Part shown: positions 1 through 6,274 of the stretch, in pieces
How the letters are laid out: each line of letters starts with the position of its first letter
Numbering within the stretch: position 1 is the stretch's first letter
NCBI GenBank assembly: GCA_029266815.1
Contig: JAQSWC010000178.1
Location: 1 to 7,666 of the forward strand
From: Paucimonas sp.
Lineage (GTDB): Bacteria; Pseudomonadota; Gammaproteobacteria; Burkholderiales; Burkholderiaceae_D
Direction: 5' to 3'
DNA: 7,666 nucleotides
Translations under genes and position numbers: made by a program
The notes under the pieces: generated by a model
The model's database searches: none
What the model saw: the letters and a program-made list of their open reading frames with translations, nothing else
Told to the model about the DNA's origin: nothing

Positions 1-125
1 TAACTGTTACTTATATGGACAAAAAAGCCGGTAAGCATGGCGAGCTGCCGGTAAGTAGTGGACCAAACTGGCTCAGAATCTGCATGAGTGCTCACCCTTC
101 AAAACTTGGCCGACTTATAGGGACA

Positions 126-148
126 GATAAAAATCCGTGAAATACGGA
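126..148 (-). terminator. Weak rho-independent terminator candidate after the PPOX-GAF gene
   Basis: Read on the minus strand, this stretch forms a short hairpin (arms TCCGT/ACGGA, 5-base loop) followed directly by ATTTTTATC. It lies about 67 bases beyond the stop of the minus-strand PPOX-GAF gene, where an intrinsic terminator would be expected. The stem is only 5 bp with an extra G-T wobble, so it would be weak alone. The stronger palindrome at 148-163 comes just before it on the same transcript. The hairpin and T-run are seen directly; the terminator role is inferred. Confidence 0.35.
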
Positions 149-163
149 CACTGCAGGCAGTGT
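148..163. repeat. Perfect inverted repeat, 7-bp arms
   Basis: ACACTGC and GCAGTGT face each other across two bases, giving a perfect 16-base hairpin or palindrome. It lies in the non-coding tail downstream of the minus-strand PPOX-GAF gene. It could help fold the 3' end of that transcript or bind a protein. The octamer TGCAGGCA inside it recurs at 179-186. Confidence 0.5.
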
Positions 164-168
164 AGAAG

Positions 169-181
169 GCAATATTATTGC
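169..181. repeat. Perfect AT-rich palindrome GCAATA-T-TATTGC
   Basis: Six-base arms lie around one central base, 5 bases from the palindrome at 148-163. The symmetry is exact. No T-run follows on either strand, so it is not an obvious terminator. Function unknown. Confidence 0.45.
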
Positions 182-214
182 AGGCAACAGGGCGACGAAT
201 CGCGACCCGCGACG

Positions 215-1504
215 CTATCCGACCAATTGGATAGGGCATTCCACTTTCAAGCGCACCCGCCCGCGTCCGGCTTTTTCGATGCGTATCTGCGCGTTGCGCT
301 CATCCAGGCGCCGGCTCAGCAGTAGCAGTCGCGCTTCGAGATTGTCGCTAACATCGGGCAGCTTGATACGCGGATCGAGGCGCAGTTCTCGGTTGGTGAA
401 TTCCGTACGCTGCTTTTCCACGTAGTCGCGCAGTAGTGTCCACAGGATGGAGCCGGCCACGCCTTTGATCAGGTAGTCTTCGCCGAGAAAAATGCTGTTG
501 TTCTCTGCATAGTGGCGGATGACAAGCGGCGTGCCGGCCGGCATCGAAGGAGCGGACGTAACGGGCACCGTATCTTCGCTGGCCTCTGCTGCACCTTGCA
601 GCAACTGGATAGCCATGCCGAGATGTCCGGCGAGCGTGACCAGCGCGTCTTCATCGTCATAGGAGAAGCGCAGATCCAACGGACTTTCCACATACAGCAC
701 ACCGAGCATCTTGCGGCAAGCGGTGATCGGCACGGCGAGCTGACTGCGCGATTCGGGCAGGCCGGGCAGTGGAATTTCGGTTTCGAGTGCGTTCGCCCAT
801 TCGCTCTGTTCTGCGCTTTCGCGAATGGCGCGGCTGTACGCATATTCGGACGTCATGTGGCCGATGCGGATCGGCGTGCATTCGCGGGCAGCGACGCCAA
901 TCACGCCGTGGCCGAGCGGAATCTCGGAACCGACGCCCGATGATTGATAGCCACGGCTGGCAACCGTGTAGAGTTTTTCTCCGGCCTGGTCGAGCATCAT
1001 CACCATGGTGTGCGATATGCCGAACCGGGTTTCGAGGCAGGCCAGGGTTTCATTCAGCAGGCTGTCGAGGTCGCTGCAGGCCGTGAGCTTTTCGCCTGCC
1101 ACGCGCAATGAGGTGAGCAGATTGCGTTCGGGCGGCGGCAGAGGCAGCGATTCGCCGGGCACTTTCTGGATGTCGAACACCTTGTAGATATCGGAACCCA
1201 GCAGGCGGAAGATGCCGCTCATGCCGGTTTGCGAAGCAATGCCGGCCAGTTTAGCCTTCATGCTTTCGAACAGCGGGCCGGCGGTTTCGGTGCGCAGGTA
1301 TTTCAGCGAGAGGCGGTACTGCGCCGCGGTGCGCGGATCGGTGAGCGTGAGCGTGGCGACCGGGTTGGCAAGAATATTCTGGCGCGTGCGGTTGAAGAAC
1401 TGGTAGGTCAGCGCGACGTGTTCGCTGTCGATGTACTGCACCTGCGACAGATACGACACATTCGGTTCGCCATCCGGCGATGCAGTGGCCATGGTGCCCG
1501 GCAC
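215..1504 (-). CDS. PPOX-like flavin-binding domain / GAF domain fusion protein, N-terminus probably lost
   Basis: A cytosolic protein of 429 residues if translation starts at GTG 1504. Residues 1-112 are a pyridoxamine-5'-phosphate-oxidase-like split barrel, recognised by a DG-PNVSYLSQV stretch, QFFN-TR-NILANP and the GSDIYKV end. Residues about 130-303 are a GAF sensor domain (ending SRSQLAVPI, VLYVES). A low-complexity linker at 304-326 leads to a conserved C-terminal domain at 327-429 (YLIKGVAGSILW, RTEFTNRELRLDP, DNLEARLLLLSRRL), possibly winged-helix. The combination suggests a redox or ligand sensor rather than a PNP oxidase; this is inference. The start is doubtful. Family-like residues IPDSIRACFEGV lie upstream in frame, but a TGA follows at 1546-1544 with no ATG/GTG/TTG between. 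GTG 1504 has a GAAGG four bases upstream that could allow restart. The preceding PPOX gene overlaps in another frame. Confidence 0.85.
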   Translation of the reverse strand: MPGTMATASPDGEPNVSYLSQVQYIDSEHVALTYQFFNRTRQNILANPVATLTLTDPRTAAQYRLSLKYLRTETAGPLFESMKAKLAGIASQTGMSGIFRLLGSDIYKVFDIQKVPGESLPLPPPERNLLTSLRVAGEKLTACSDLDSLLNETLACLETRFGISHTMVMMLDQAGEKLYTVASRGYQSSGVGSEIPLGHGVIGVAARECTPIRIGHMTSEYAYSRAIRESAEQSEWANALETEIPLPGLPESRSQLAVPITACRKMLGVLYVESPLDLRFSYDDEDALVTLAGHLGMAIQLLQGAAEASEDTVPVTSAPSMPAGTPLVIRHYAENNSIFLGEDYLIKGVAGSILWTLLRDYVEKQRTEFTNRELRLDPRIKLPDVSDNLEARLLLLSRRLDERNAQIRIEKAGRGRVRLKVECPIQLVG

Positions 1505-1919
1505 GACGCCTTCGAAGCAGGCGCGGATCGAATCGGGTATAGATCAGGAGTTCGTCGAAGCCCAGCGGCGTAAGCTCGCGCACGAAGGCATCGCGGTAGG
1601 TATCCACAATGCGAAAGTCGCCATCCTCGATGCCGGACACGCTAGCGTTCTTGCCCTTGAGCTGCACCGCGCGGTGCGTGGAAGGCTCGCTGAATACCAC
1701 CGCAATAGCGCCATTGTCACGAATGTCTGCCAGCACCTGTATTCCCTGGGTGGCGGAGACGAATACGGTCACTTTTGAACCATCCTGCGATACGCGGCAA
1801 CCAGTGGCGCGCACCGTGCTGGGCATGTTGAAGCGGCTGCAGGTAGCAATGCTGATCGACACGCCGCGCTGGATGAAGGCGGCGTGGTCAGCGTCGAGCA
1901 TGGAAGGCGCAGCAGTCAC
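1251..1919 (-). pseudogene. PPOX-like split-barrel protein, 3'-truncated and running out of frame
   Basis: The open frame is 222 codons from GTG 1919; ATG 1901 (MLDADHAAFIQRG) is an equally good start, and neither has a clear Shine-Dalgarno. Residues 7-126 read as a small PPOX-like flavin/FMN-binding protein: DHAAFIQRGVSI, RATGCRVS, VTVFVSATQG, SEPSTHRAVQLKG, YRDAFVRELTPLGFDE. As I recall the family, about 35-40 further residues normally follow, with a TPGPRAG-like ending. Here the sequence from about residue 128 (RLLRRRRAGHHGH) is an out-of-frame reading of the next gene and is low-complexity and basic. The meaningful part is therefore about 1919-1540. Related genomes, from memory, carry this gene directly before the PPOX-GAF gene, which fits a deletion joining the two. 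A genuine short protein cannot be excluded. Confidence 0.65.
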
Positions 1920-1945
1920 GGTATGTAGTGGTCGAAAGCGGCAAT

Positions 1946-1961
1946 CGGGCCGGTCGGCCCG
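1946..1961. repeat. GC-rich stem-loop between lipoprotein and PPOX genes
   Basis: CGGGCC and GGCCCG pair across a 4-base loop. On the plus strand the stem is followed by GGATATTTTT, which looks terminator-like. No plus-strand gene ends nearby, and on the minus strand, where both flanking genes lie, no T-run follows. It sits in the 115-base gap between the lipoprotein stop (2035) and the PPOX start (1919), upstream of the PPOX start, so it might act in the leader of that transcript. Confidence 0.4.
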
Positions 1962-2034
1962 GGATATTTTTGCCGCATATCATACCTTCGTTCAATGCCG
2001 TTCAGGCCTGCTTTTTCTCTGGCTGGAAGGCGGC

Positions 2035-2796
2035 TCAGAAAGTGACCCACCTCTCATACGGATCGCTATCGGCGTTCGTGAACGTCTCGCCGTTGCACGT
2101 AAGAGGCGCGGCATCGCGTTCGCTTCGGGTGATGATCAGTTCGCTGCGCGTGGCGATGCCGCGTGCGACGTAGGGCGCGAAAGCCGCATCGGTGAGCGTG
2201 TCGAAGTAGGAAACGCGGCGGTGTCCGTTGGCGGCGTTCACGTCCACCGCGATGTCGGACATCGTCTGCGCGCCGATATGCGTTCCCAGCAACTGGCCTT
2301 CGGTCACCTTGTCTCCCACCGCATAGGCTTTTGCCGGAGCGAGGTGGAAGATGACGAAGGTGAACGCCGGTTGCACATCCGATTTCACGTGGATCTGCCA
2401 GCCTGCCCATTCCTCGAAGTAATGAGTAATGGTGCCGGCAATGGGCGACATGACGGATGTATTCGTGTCCGGAAATCCGAAGTAATGCTTCATCGAACGG
2501 CAGGATTCCACCGAGTCTGCGTAGTCATGCCCGGAATGAGAGCGGAATCTCGAGATGCCGGTGACTTTAGTCAGGTCGATATAGTTGGTGTTGACGAATT
2601 TTGGTACGCCCAGCACGTCGAGGTTATAGGTATTGTTCTCGGGGCTAGGTGTCGGAGTTGGTGTCGGCGTGGGAGTCGGCGTTGAAGAAGCGGGTGGCAA
2701 CGTTGTCGAGGCAGGCGAAGCGCCTCCACCACCACCGCATCCGCCGAGAGCAACGAGAACACCATACAGGGCGGCAGAAAATGTGAATGCGCGCAT
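2035..2796 (-). CDS. Lipoprotein with degenerate M23/LytM-like peptidase domain
   Basis: 253 residues. Residues 1-20 are a lipoprotein signal ending in the lipobox LGGC (C20), followed by a glycine run and a Thr-Pro spacer (six TP pairs at 39-50). The protein is thus probably anchored in the outer or inner membrane and faces the periplasm or surface. The C-terminal half resembles LytM/M23 zinc endopeptidases: HSGHD at 87-91 fits HxGxD (H87, D91), then MSPIAGTITHY at 116-125, FHL at 150-152 (H151) and VGDKVTEGQLLGTHIG at 160-175. The usual HLHFE-type final HxH is replaced by SDIAVDV (180-186), so one metal ligand seems missing. Enzymatic activity is therefore doubtful; it may bind peptidoglycan or regulate another enzyme. 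Start ATG 2796 is supported by AGGGAG five bases upstream. Nothing ties it functionally to the PPOX genes downstream. Confidence 0.85.
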   Translation of the reverse strand: MRAFTFSAALYGVLVALGGCGGGGGASPASTTLPPASSTPTPTPTPTPTPSPENNTYNLDVLGVPKFVNTNYIDLTKVTGISRFRSHSGHDYADSVESCRSMKHYFGFPDTNTSVMSPIAGTITHYFEEWAGWQIHVKSDVQPAFTFVIFHLAPAKAYAVGDKVTEGQLLGTHIGAQTMSDIAVDVNAANGHRRVSYFDTLTDAAFAPYVARGIATRSELIITRSERDAAPLTCNGETFTNADSDPYERWVTF

Positions 2797-2801
2797 TGGA
2801 T

Positions 2802-2807
2802 CTCCCT
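2802..2807 (-). promoter_or_regulatory. Shine-Dalgarno AGGGAG of the M23-like lipoprotein
   Basis: On the minus strand AAGGGAGA precedes ATG 2796, with five bases between AGGGAG and the start codon. It is the only strong ribosome-binding site among the gene starts in this window, and it fixes the start that yields the lipoprotein signal. Confidence 0.75.
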
Positions 2808-2845
2808 TACTGGTTCTGTTTATGGTTTCTTTATATCAACCTATT

Positions 2846-2856
2846 TTCGATTCGAA
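2846..2856. repeat. 11-bp palindrome TTCGA-A-TCGAA, possible operator
   Basis: Five-base arms around one base, about 50 bases upstream of the lipoprotein start and inside the divergent spacer. Its placement suits an operator, but an element this short can arise by chance. Confidence 0.2.
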
Positions 2857-3129
2857 CAGGCTCCTCAATTAAAGAAAAGAGGGTTGTGGCGCATTGGCTG
2901 CAGAGGTTTGAACTCTTTGCAACTTTTCATTTCTGAATGCAGCGACTTCCATGATCTTTGCCATCGCAGGCTTGTTTAGATGCGAGAAATTTGCTCCCTC
3001 TTCAATAAGAACATTTCCCTGCTGGGATACGCTTCAAAGATATAGCCAGCCGATTCTCGAATAAGCGGTTAGGATTACGCTCTTCGCGGGCGGTCATTCG
3101 ACGCCGCCGCATTTCTGGACACGTTTTTC

Positions 3130-4083
3130 ATGATCATTGCCACCCATTCCGGAAAATTTCATGCTGACGACGTATGGGGCGTGACAGTGCTCGACCTGCT
3201 TTTTCCCGGGGGCGAGCTGATCCGTACGCGCGACATGGCGCGCGTTGCCGCCGCCGATTTTGCAGTCGATGTGGGGGATGAATGGGACCCGCAGCGCGGC
3301 CGCTTCGACCATCACCAAAAAGGCTTCGATGGCGCGCGTCAGTCTGGCGTGGGCTACGCCAGTGCCGGCCTGGTCTGGAAGGAATATGGCGGACGTTGCG
3401 CCGCGCTGATTGCGCAATCCTTCGCAGACAAGGCGCTCGATGAAAAAACCGCGCAAGACATTGCCTATTCGATCGACAACGACCTCGTGCAATATCTCGA
3501 CATGGCCGATACCGGCGCGGCGCGCAATGCGCCGGGCAGCTATGGCTTGTCGGCCGTGATCTCCGGTTTCAACCTCAACTGGATGGACGAGCAGCAGGCC
3601 GGCAGCAGCGAGGCGGCAGAAGCATTGCGCATGCAGCGCTTCCGGCGCGCCATGGATTTCATCCGCGACATCCTCGTCAACCAGGTCAAGTATCGCGTTG
3701 GCGCCATGCTCGCAGGACAACAGGTGCGCGAAGCGGAGCGGATGGAAGATGGGCGGGTTCTTTTTCTAAAGAATGCAGCGCTGCCATGGACCACCATCGT
3801 TCGCAATGAAATGCCGAAAGTGCTGTTCGTGATCGGCTATAGCATCAATGAAGATAGATATATTGTGAGCACCGTACCGGCAACGCCGGACAGCTTCGAT
3901 GCGCGCAAGGACTTGCCGGCGACCTGGGGCGGCTTGCGTGACGCCGCACTCGCAGCGGTGACCGGTGTGCAGGATGCCATGTTCTGCCACAACGGGCTTT
4001 TCATTGCCGCCACCAAATCATTCGAGGGTGCGCTGACACTGGCACGGCTGGCCTTGGCTGAAGGCGAACCGAAGCAGGCGTGA
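3130..4083 (+). CDS. MYG1/UPF0160 family metal-dependent hydrolase
   Basis: 317 residues, close to full length for the family. The N-terminus carries the signature THSGKFHADD (residues 5-14), with FAVDVGDEWDPQRGRFDHH following; D60-H61-H62 is the DHH-like motif. Further acidic residues (IDNDLVQYLD, 115-124) and a C-terminal CHNGLFIA stretch match the MYG1 pattern. Eukaryotic MYG1 is a 3'-5' RNA exonuclease of nucleus and mitochondria. Bacterial members share the fold and probable metal site, but their substrate is not established, so exonuclease activity here is inference. No signal peptide or membrane segment, so cytosolic. ATG 3130 is chosen because it begins directly at the conserved motif (MIIATHSGKFHADD); no Shine-Dalgarno is visible. 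It ends 24 bases from the convergent phosphoesterase gene. Confidence 0.93.
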   Translation: MIIATHSGKFHADDVWGVTVLDLLFPGGELIRTRDMARVAAADFAVDVGDEWDPQRGRFDHHQKGFDGARQSGVGYASAGLVWKEYGGRCAALIAQSFADKALDEKTAQDIAYSIDNDLVQYLDMADTGAARNAPGSYGLSAVISGFNLNWMDEQQAGSSEAAEALRMQRFRRAMDFIRDILVNQVKYRVGAMLAGQQVREAERMEDGRVLFLKNAALPWTTIVRNEMPKVLFVIGYSINEDRYIVSTVPATPDSFDARKDLPATWGGLRDAALAAVTGVQDAMFCHNGLFIAATKSFEGALTLARLALAEGEPKQA

Positions 4084-4107
4084 CCTTTACCGCGATAACT
4101 GCCTGAA

Positions 4108-4572
4108 TCAGGGAAGCTCAAGTTCGACAATGCGAGCCTGAACGCGCCCATTTTCGATGATCAATTCCGCTACGGCTACCGGCCGCTTGAATCGACGCCG
4201 CCCGGCGCTACCCGGATTGATATACAGCACCCCCTCGTGTTCCCGCACCGACGGCTTATGGGAATGGCCCGACACGACTACCTGTGCTCCAGCTGCAACC
4301 GGATCGATGCCCAGTTCCGCCAGGTCATGAATTACATGAATAAAGACACCACCTTCCTGAACCGATGCACTGACCGGTAACGTCTCCGTCCATGCGCCAT
4401 GGTCATTATTTCCGCGGACAGCGGTCAGCGGTGCAATTGATGCCAAGGTTTCAAGAATACCCGCGTTGCCGATATCTCCGGCATGGATGATGTGGACGCA
4501 ACCCTGCAGAAAAATGTGCGCCTCCAGACGGAGTAAACCATGGGTGTCGGATATCAAGCCTATGCGGGTCAT
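4108..4572 (-). CDS. YfcE/MJ0936-type metallophosphoesterase
   Basis: 154 residues, typical for the small calcineurin-like phosphodiesterases. The metal-site motifs are all present and in order: SDTHG (D9, H11), HAGDIG (D33), RGNND (N55), IHD (H82) and GHSHKP (H103, H105). The end NPGSAG-RR is also typical of the family. It should be a soluble two-metal phosphodiesterase or phosphatase. Family members cleave model substrates such as bis-p-nitrophenyl phosphate, and the natural substrate is generally unknown. Start ATG 4572 begins at the conserved MTRIGLISDTHG; no strong Shine-Dalgarno precedes it. It converges on the MYG1-family gene and diverges from the hydrolase gene. No hairpin terminator is evident in the 24-base gap. 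Confidence 0.93.
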   Translation of the reverse strand: MTRIGLISDTHGLLRLEAHIFLQGCVHIIHAGDIGNAGILETLASIAPLTAVRGNNDHGAWTETLPVSASVQEGGVFIHVIHDLAELGIDPVAAGAQVVVSGHSHKPSVREHEGVLYINPGSAGRRRFKRPVAVAELIIENGRVQARIVELELP

Positions 4573-4720
4573 CGCTGATTCGCTGCTCTAGTCATAAAAA
4601 TCATTGGAATGGCTTTCGAAAGAGGAATGAAAAAATCATGCCGTGGCGAACGTTCTGGCTGCGTGAATATCAAAGAACCGGTCGTTCTATTTTCGTGTGG
4701 CAAGTCTTCAACGCGTTTCC
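4573..4720. other. Divergent spacer between phosphoesterase and hydrolase genes
   Basis: About 120-150 bases depending on the hydrolase start. It should hold both promoters. A perfect palindrome CTTTCGAAAG lies at 4613-4622 and a GAGGAA at about 4622-4627. The GAGGAA is followed by ATG codons at 4627 and 4638, but these open frames that overlap the hydrolase gene out of phase and do not look like proteins. Confidence 0.4.
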
Positions 4721-5614
4721 ATGTCTTTCAGACTTCTTATACCTTTTATATCCAACCGCGTTCGCCGTCACCGCGTCGCGCTTACCTTGTCGCCCGTCGC
4801 GTTGTCGATTCTTACAGCGGCAGGATGCGGGCAGCTTGCGCAAAAAGAAAGGGAGCTGGTCTTTGGTGTGGTGCCGGGCACAGCGAGCTGGTACAGCAGC
4901 ATGCCGGGCGGGATTGTCGAAACCAACCTGCCTCTTCGGAGGCAGCATGGGAGCGAGCATATCCACACTTGGTGGTGGCCGGCCGAAAACAAGGATGCGC
5001 CAGCCATCCTTTATCTGCATGGGGCACGCTGGAATCTGACCGGCCAACTGTTCCGCATAGAGCAATGGCATGAACTGGGGTTTTCAGTGCTCGCGATTGA
5101 TTACCGCGGCTTCGGCAAGAGCGGCGGTGACTACCCTTCGGAAGAAGCGGTGTACGAGGATGCGCGTACGGCATGGGAGCATCTCGCTCGATTGCAACCG
5201 GATTCCTCGAAGCGCTTCATCTACGGGCATTCGCTCGGCGGTGCGGTAGCAGTCGACCTTGCCGCCAGCTTGAAAGGTGATGCCGCGGGTGGATTGATCG
5301 TCGAGTCTTCGTTCTCCTCGCTCGCTGATATTGCCCGATCTTTTACCTCGCCCTGGCTACCTGTGCAGCTGATCCTTTCGCAAAAATTCGATTCTCTTCG
5401 CAAGATCAAGAAAGTAAGTATGCCGGTACTGGTGGTGCACGGTACCGCCGACCACTACGTGCCATCACAACTCAGTGAAAAGCTTTACGCCGCCGTGCGC
5501 GGTTCGAAGAAACTATTGCTGGTGGCAGGCGGCACGCACAATAACTGCATGTGGAGTGGAAGAATTGAATACCGCGATGCCTTACGGAGCCTGTTTGGCC
5601 TCGGAACGATCTGA
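4721..5614 (+). CDS. Alpha/beta-hydrolase lipoprotein
   Basis: 297 residues from ATG 4721; GTG 4697 would add eight, and neither start has a clear Shine-Dalgarno. ATG is preferred. Residues 1-36 form a basic N-region, a hydrophobic core and the lipobox LTAAGC (lipidated C36), so the protein is exported and membrane-anchored. The rest is an alpha/beta-hydrolase domain of the BEM46/ABHD13-like kind. It has an oxyanion-hole HGARWN (H100), YRGFGKSGG, the nucleophile elbow GHSLGG (S171), the acid in HGTADHYVP (D244) and the histidine in GGTHNN (H273). The full triad predicts an active serine hydrolase, probably an esterase, thioesterase or peptidase; the substrate cannot be read from sequence. Its 3' end overlaps the convergent TPR gene by 33 bp. 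Confidence 0.88.
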   Translation: MSFRLLIPFISNRVRRHRVALTLSPVALSILTAAGCGQLAQKERELVFGVVPGTASWYSSMPGGIVETNLPLRRQHGSEHIHTWWWPAENKDAPAILYLHGARWNLTGQLFRIEQWHELGFSVLAIDYRGFGKSGGDYPSEEAVYEDARTAWEHLARLQPDSSKRFIYGHSLGGAVAVDLAASLKGDAAGGLIVESSFSSLADIARSFTSPWLPVQLILSQKFDSLRKIKKVSMPVLVVHGTADHYVPSQLSEKLYAAVRGSKKLLLVAGGTHNNCMWSGRIEYRDALRSLFGLGTI

Positions 5615-6268
5615 CTTCACCTTGTCGCGCGCCTCTGCAAGCGCGCGCTCTATATCCAGCCTTTGCGAATCTTCCGGCGCGGAAGTGCGCGCCAGTTTTT
5701 CCCAATACCTGACAGCGCTCTTGAAATCGCGGAGATCATAGGCGGAGAGGCCGGCCAGCATCAATGCGCTCCGGTTCGACGAATCGATGCGCAGCGCTTC
5801 ATCAATGGCGTCCTGCGGTTCCCCATCAAAGCGGCCGTTGTTGAGGAAGGCACGGGCATCGGCGTACTCGGCCCGCAGAGTGGGATCGCCGCGGCGAGAT
5901 TCCAGGGCTCTTTGGTAGGACAGTCGGGCCTCTGCATACTGGCCAAGCTTCGAGTAAGTGCGTGCCAGCAGGGCCCAGCCGTCAGCGTCGTCCGGCTGCT
6001 GCTGCAGGCGAGTCTTCAGCCCGGCGGCAACCGCAGGCAGTTCCGCAAGCTCGCGCAGATTTGCCGGGGAACTCGCTGACGTGACTTGCGCGCCCGGATT
6101 GTCTGCTCCATGTGCGTCTACCGGCGAGCAGGAGGACCGCATGATGGCCCAGGCGAACGCGCCCATGACTGCCAGCACCGCCAGCGCGAGGGCATATCGG
6201 CTCCTCTGCCGCGGGCCGGTGCGAAAGCGCCGGATCGAATCCAGCAGGATGAAGAGACGGCGAAGCAT
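5582..6268 (-). CDS. Membrane-anchored TPR protein, CcmI/CcmH/NrfG-like
   Basis: 228 residues. A basic N-terminus is followed by one membrane segment (about 25-43), so the rest probably faces the periplasm. After a Ser/Ala/Pro-rich linker come TPR units: about 94-127 (DADGWALLARTYSKLGQYAEA), then GEPQDAIDEALRIDSSN and LAGLSAYDLRDFKSAVRYWEKL. This wording is that of the TPR domain of CcmI/CycH and NrfG, which present apocytochrome c to the heme ligation machinery. The gene starts 6 bases after the peroxidase stop, without its own Shine-Dalgarno, suggesting translational coupling. As its neighbour is a CxxCH di-heme enzyme, a role in its maturation or binding is plausible but inferred. It is too short to be a complete CcmI (no second N-terminal membrane segment). 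It overlaps the hydrolase gene by 33 bp, tail to tail. Confidence 0.87.
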   Translation of the reverse strand: MLRRLFILLDSIRRFRTGPRQRSRYALALAVLAVMGAFAWAIMRSSCSPVDAHGADNPGAQVTSASSPANLRELAELPAVAAGLKTRLQQQPDDADGWALLARTYSKLGQYAEARLSYQRALESRRGDPTLRAEYADARAFLNNGRFDGEPQDAIDEALRIDSSNRSALMLAGLSAYDLRDFKSAVRYWEKLARTSAPEDSQRLDIERALAEARDKVKSDRSEAKQAP

Positions 6269-6274
6269 GCGTGA

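Larger units (their letters stand above)
2797..3129. other. Divergent intergenic spacer, AT-richer than flanks
   Basis: These 333 bases separate the minus-strand lipoprotein start from the plus-strand MYG1-family start, so promoters for both should lie here. I see no convincing ORF and no strong sigma-70 pair. On the minus strand, TATAAA (about 2832-2837) is a possible -10 without a good -35. A short palindrome TTCGA-A-TCGAA sits at 2846-2856. No Shine-Dalgarno is evident before ATG 3130. No tRNA or recognisable riboswitch was noticed. Confidence 0.6.

Noticed and set aside
3..140. Open frame of 45 codons entering from the left edge on the plus strand
   Set aside because: It could be the 3' end of a gene, but a run this short is expected by chance and no family is recognised.
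2647..2682. Six Thr-Pro pairs as a possible slippage or phase-variation repeat
   Set aside because: The 6-base units use different synonymous codons, so the DNA repeat is imperfect. It is better read as a selected protein spacer after the lipid anchor.
1609..2685. 358-codon plus-strand open frame
   Set aside because: It lies antisense to the PPOX gene and the lipoprotein, is rich in Arg/His/Cys/Ser, matches no recognisable domain, and spans the gap between two convincing genes. Antisense shadow in GC-rich DNA.
4613..4622. Palindrome CTTTCGAAAG as an operator
   Set aside because: Only 10 bp, with no second copy seen in the window; common by chance.
4609..5073. 154- and 133-codon plus-strand frames near the hydrolase start, one with a GAGGAA upstream
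   Set aside because: Both overlap the hydrolase gene out of phase and their translations look random. The hydrolase frame has a lipobox and a full catalytic triad.
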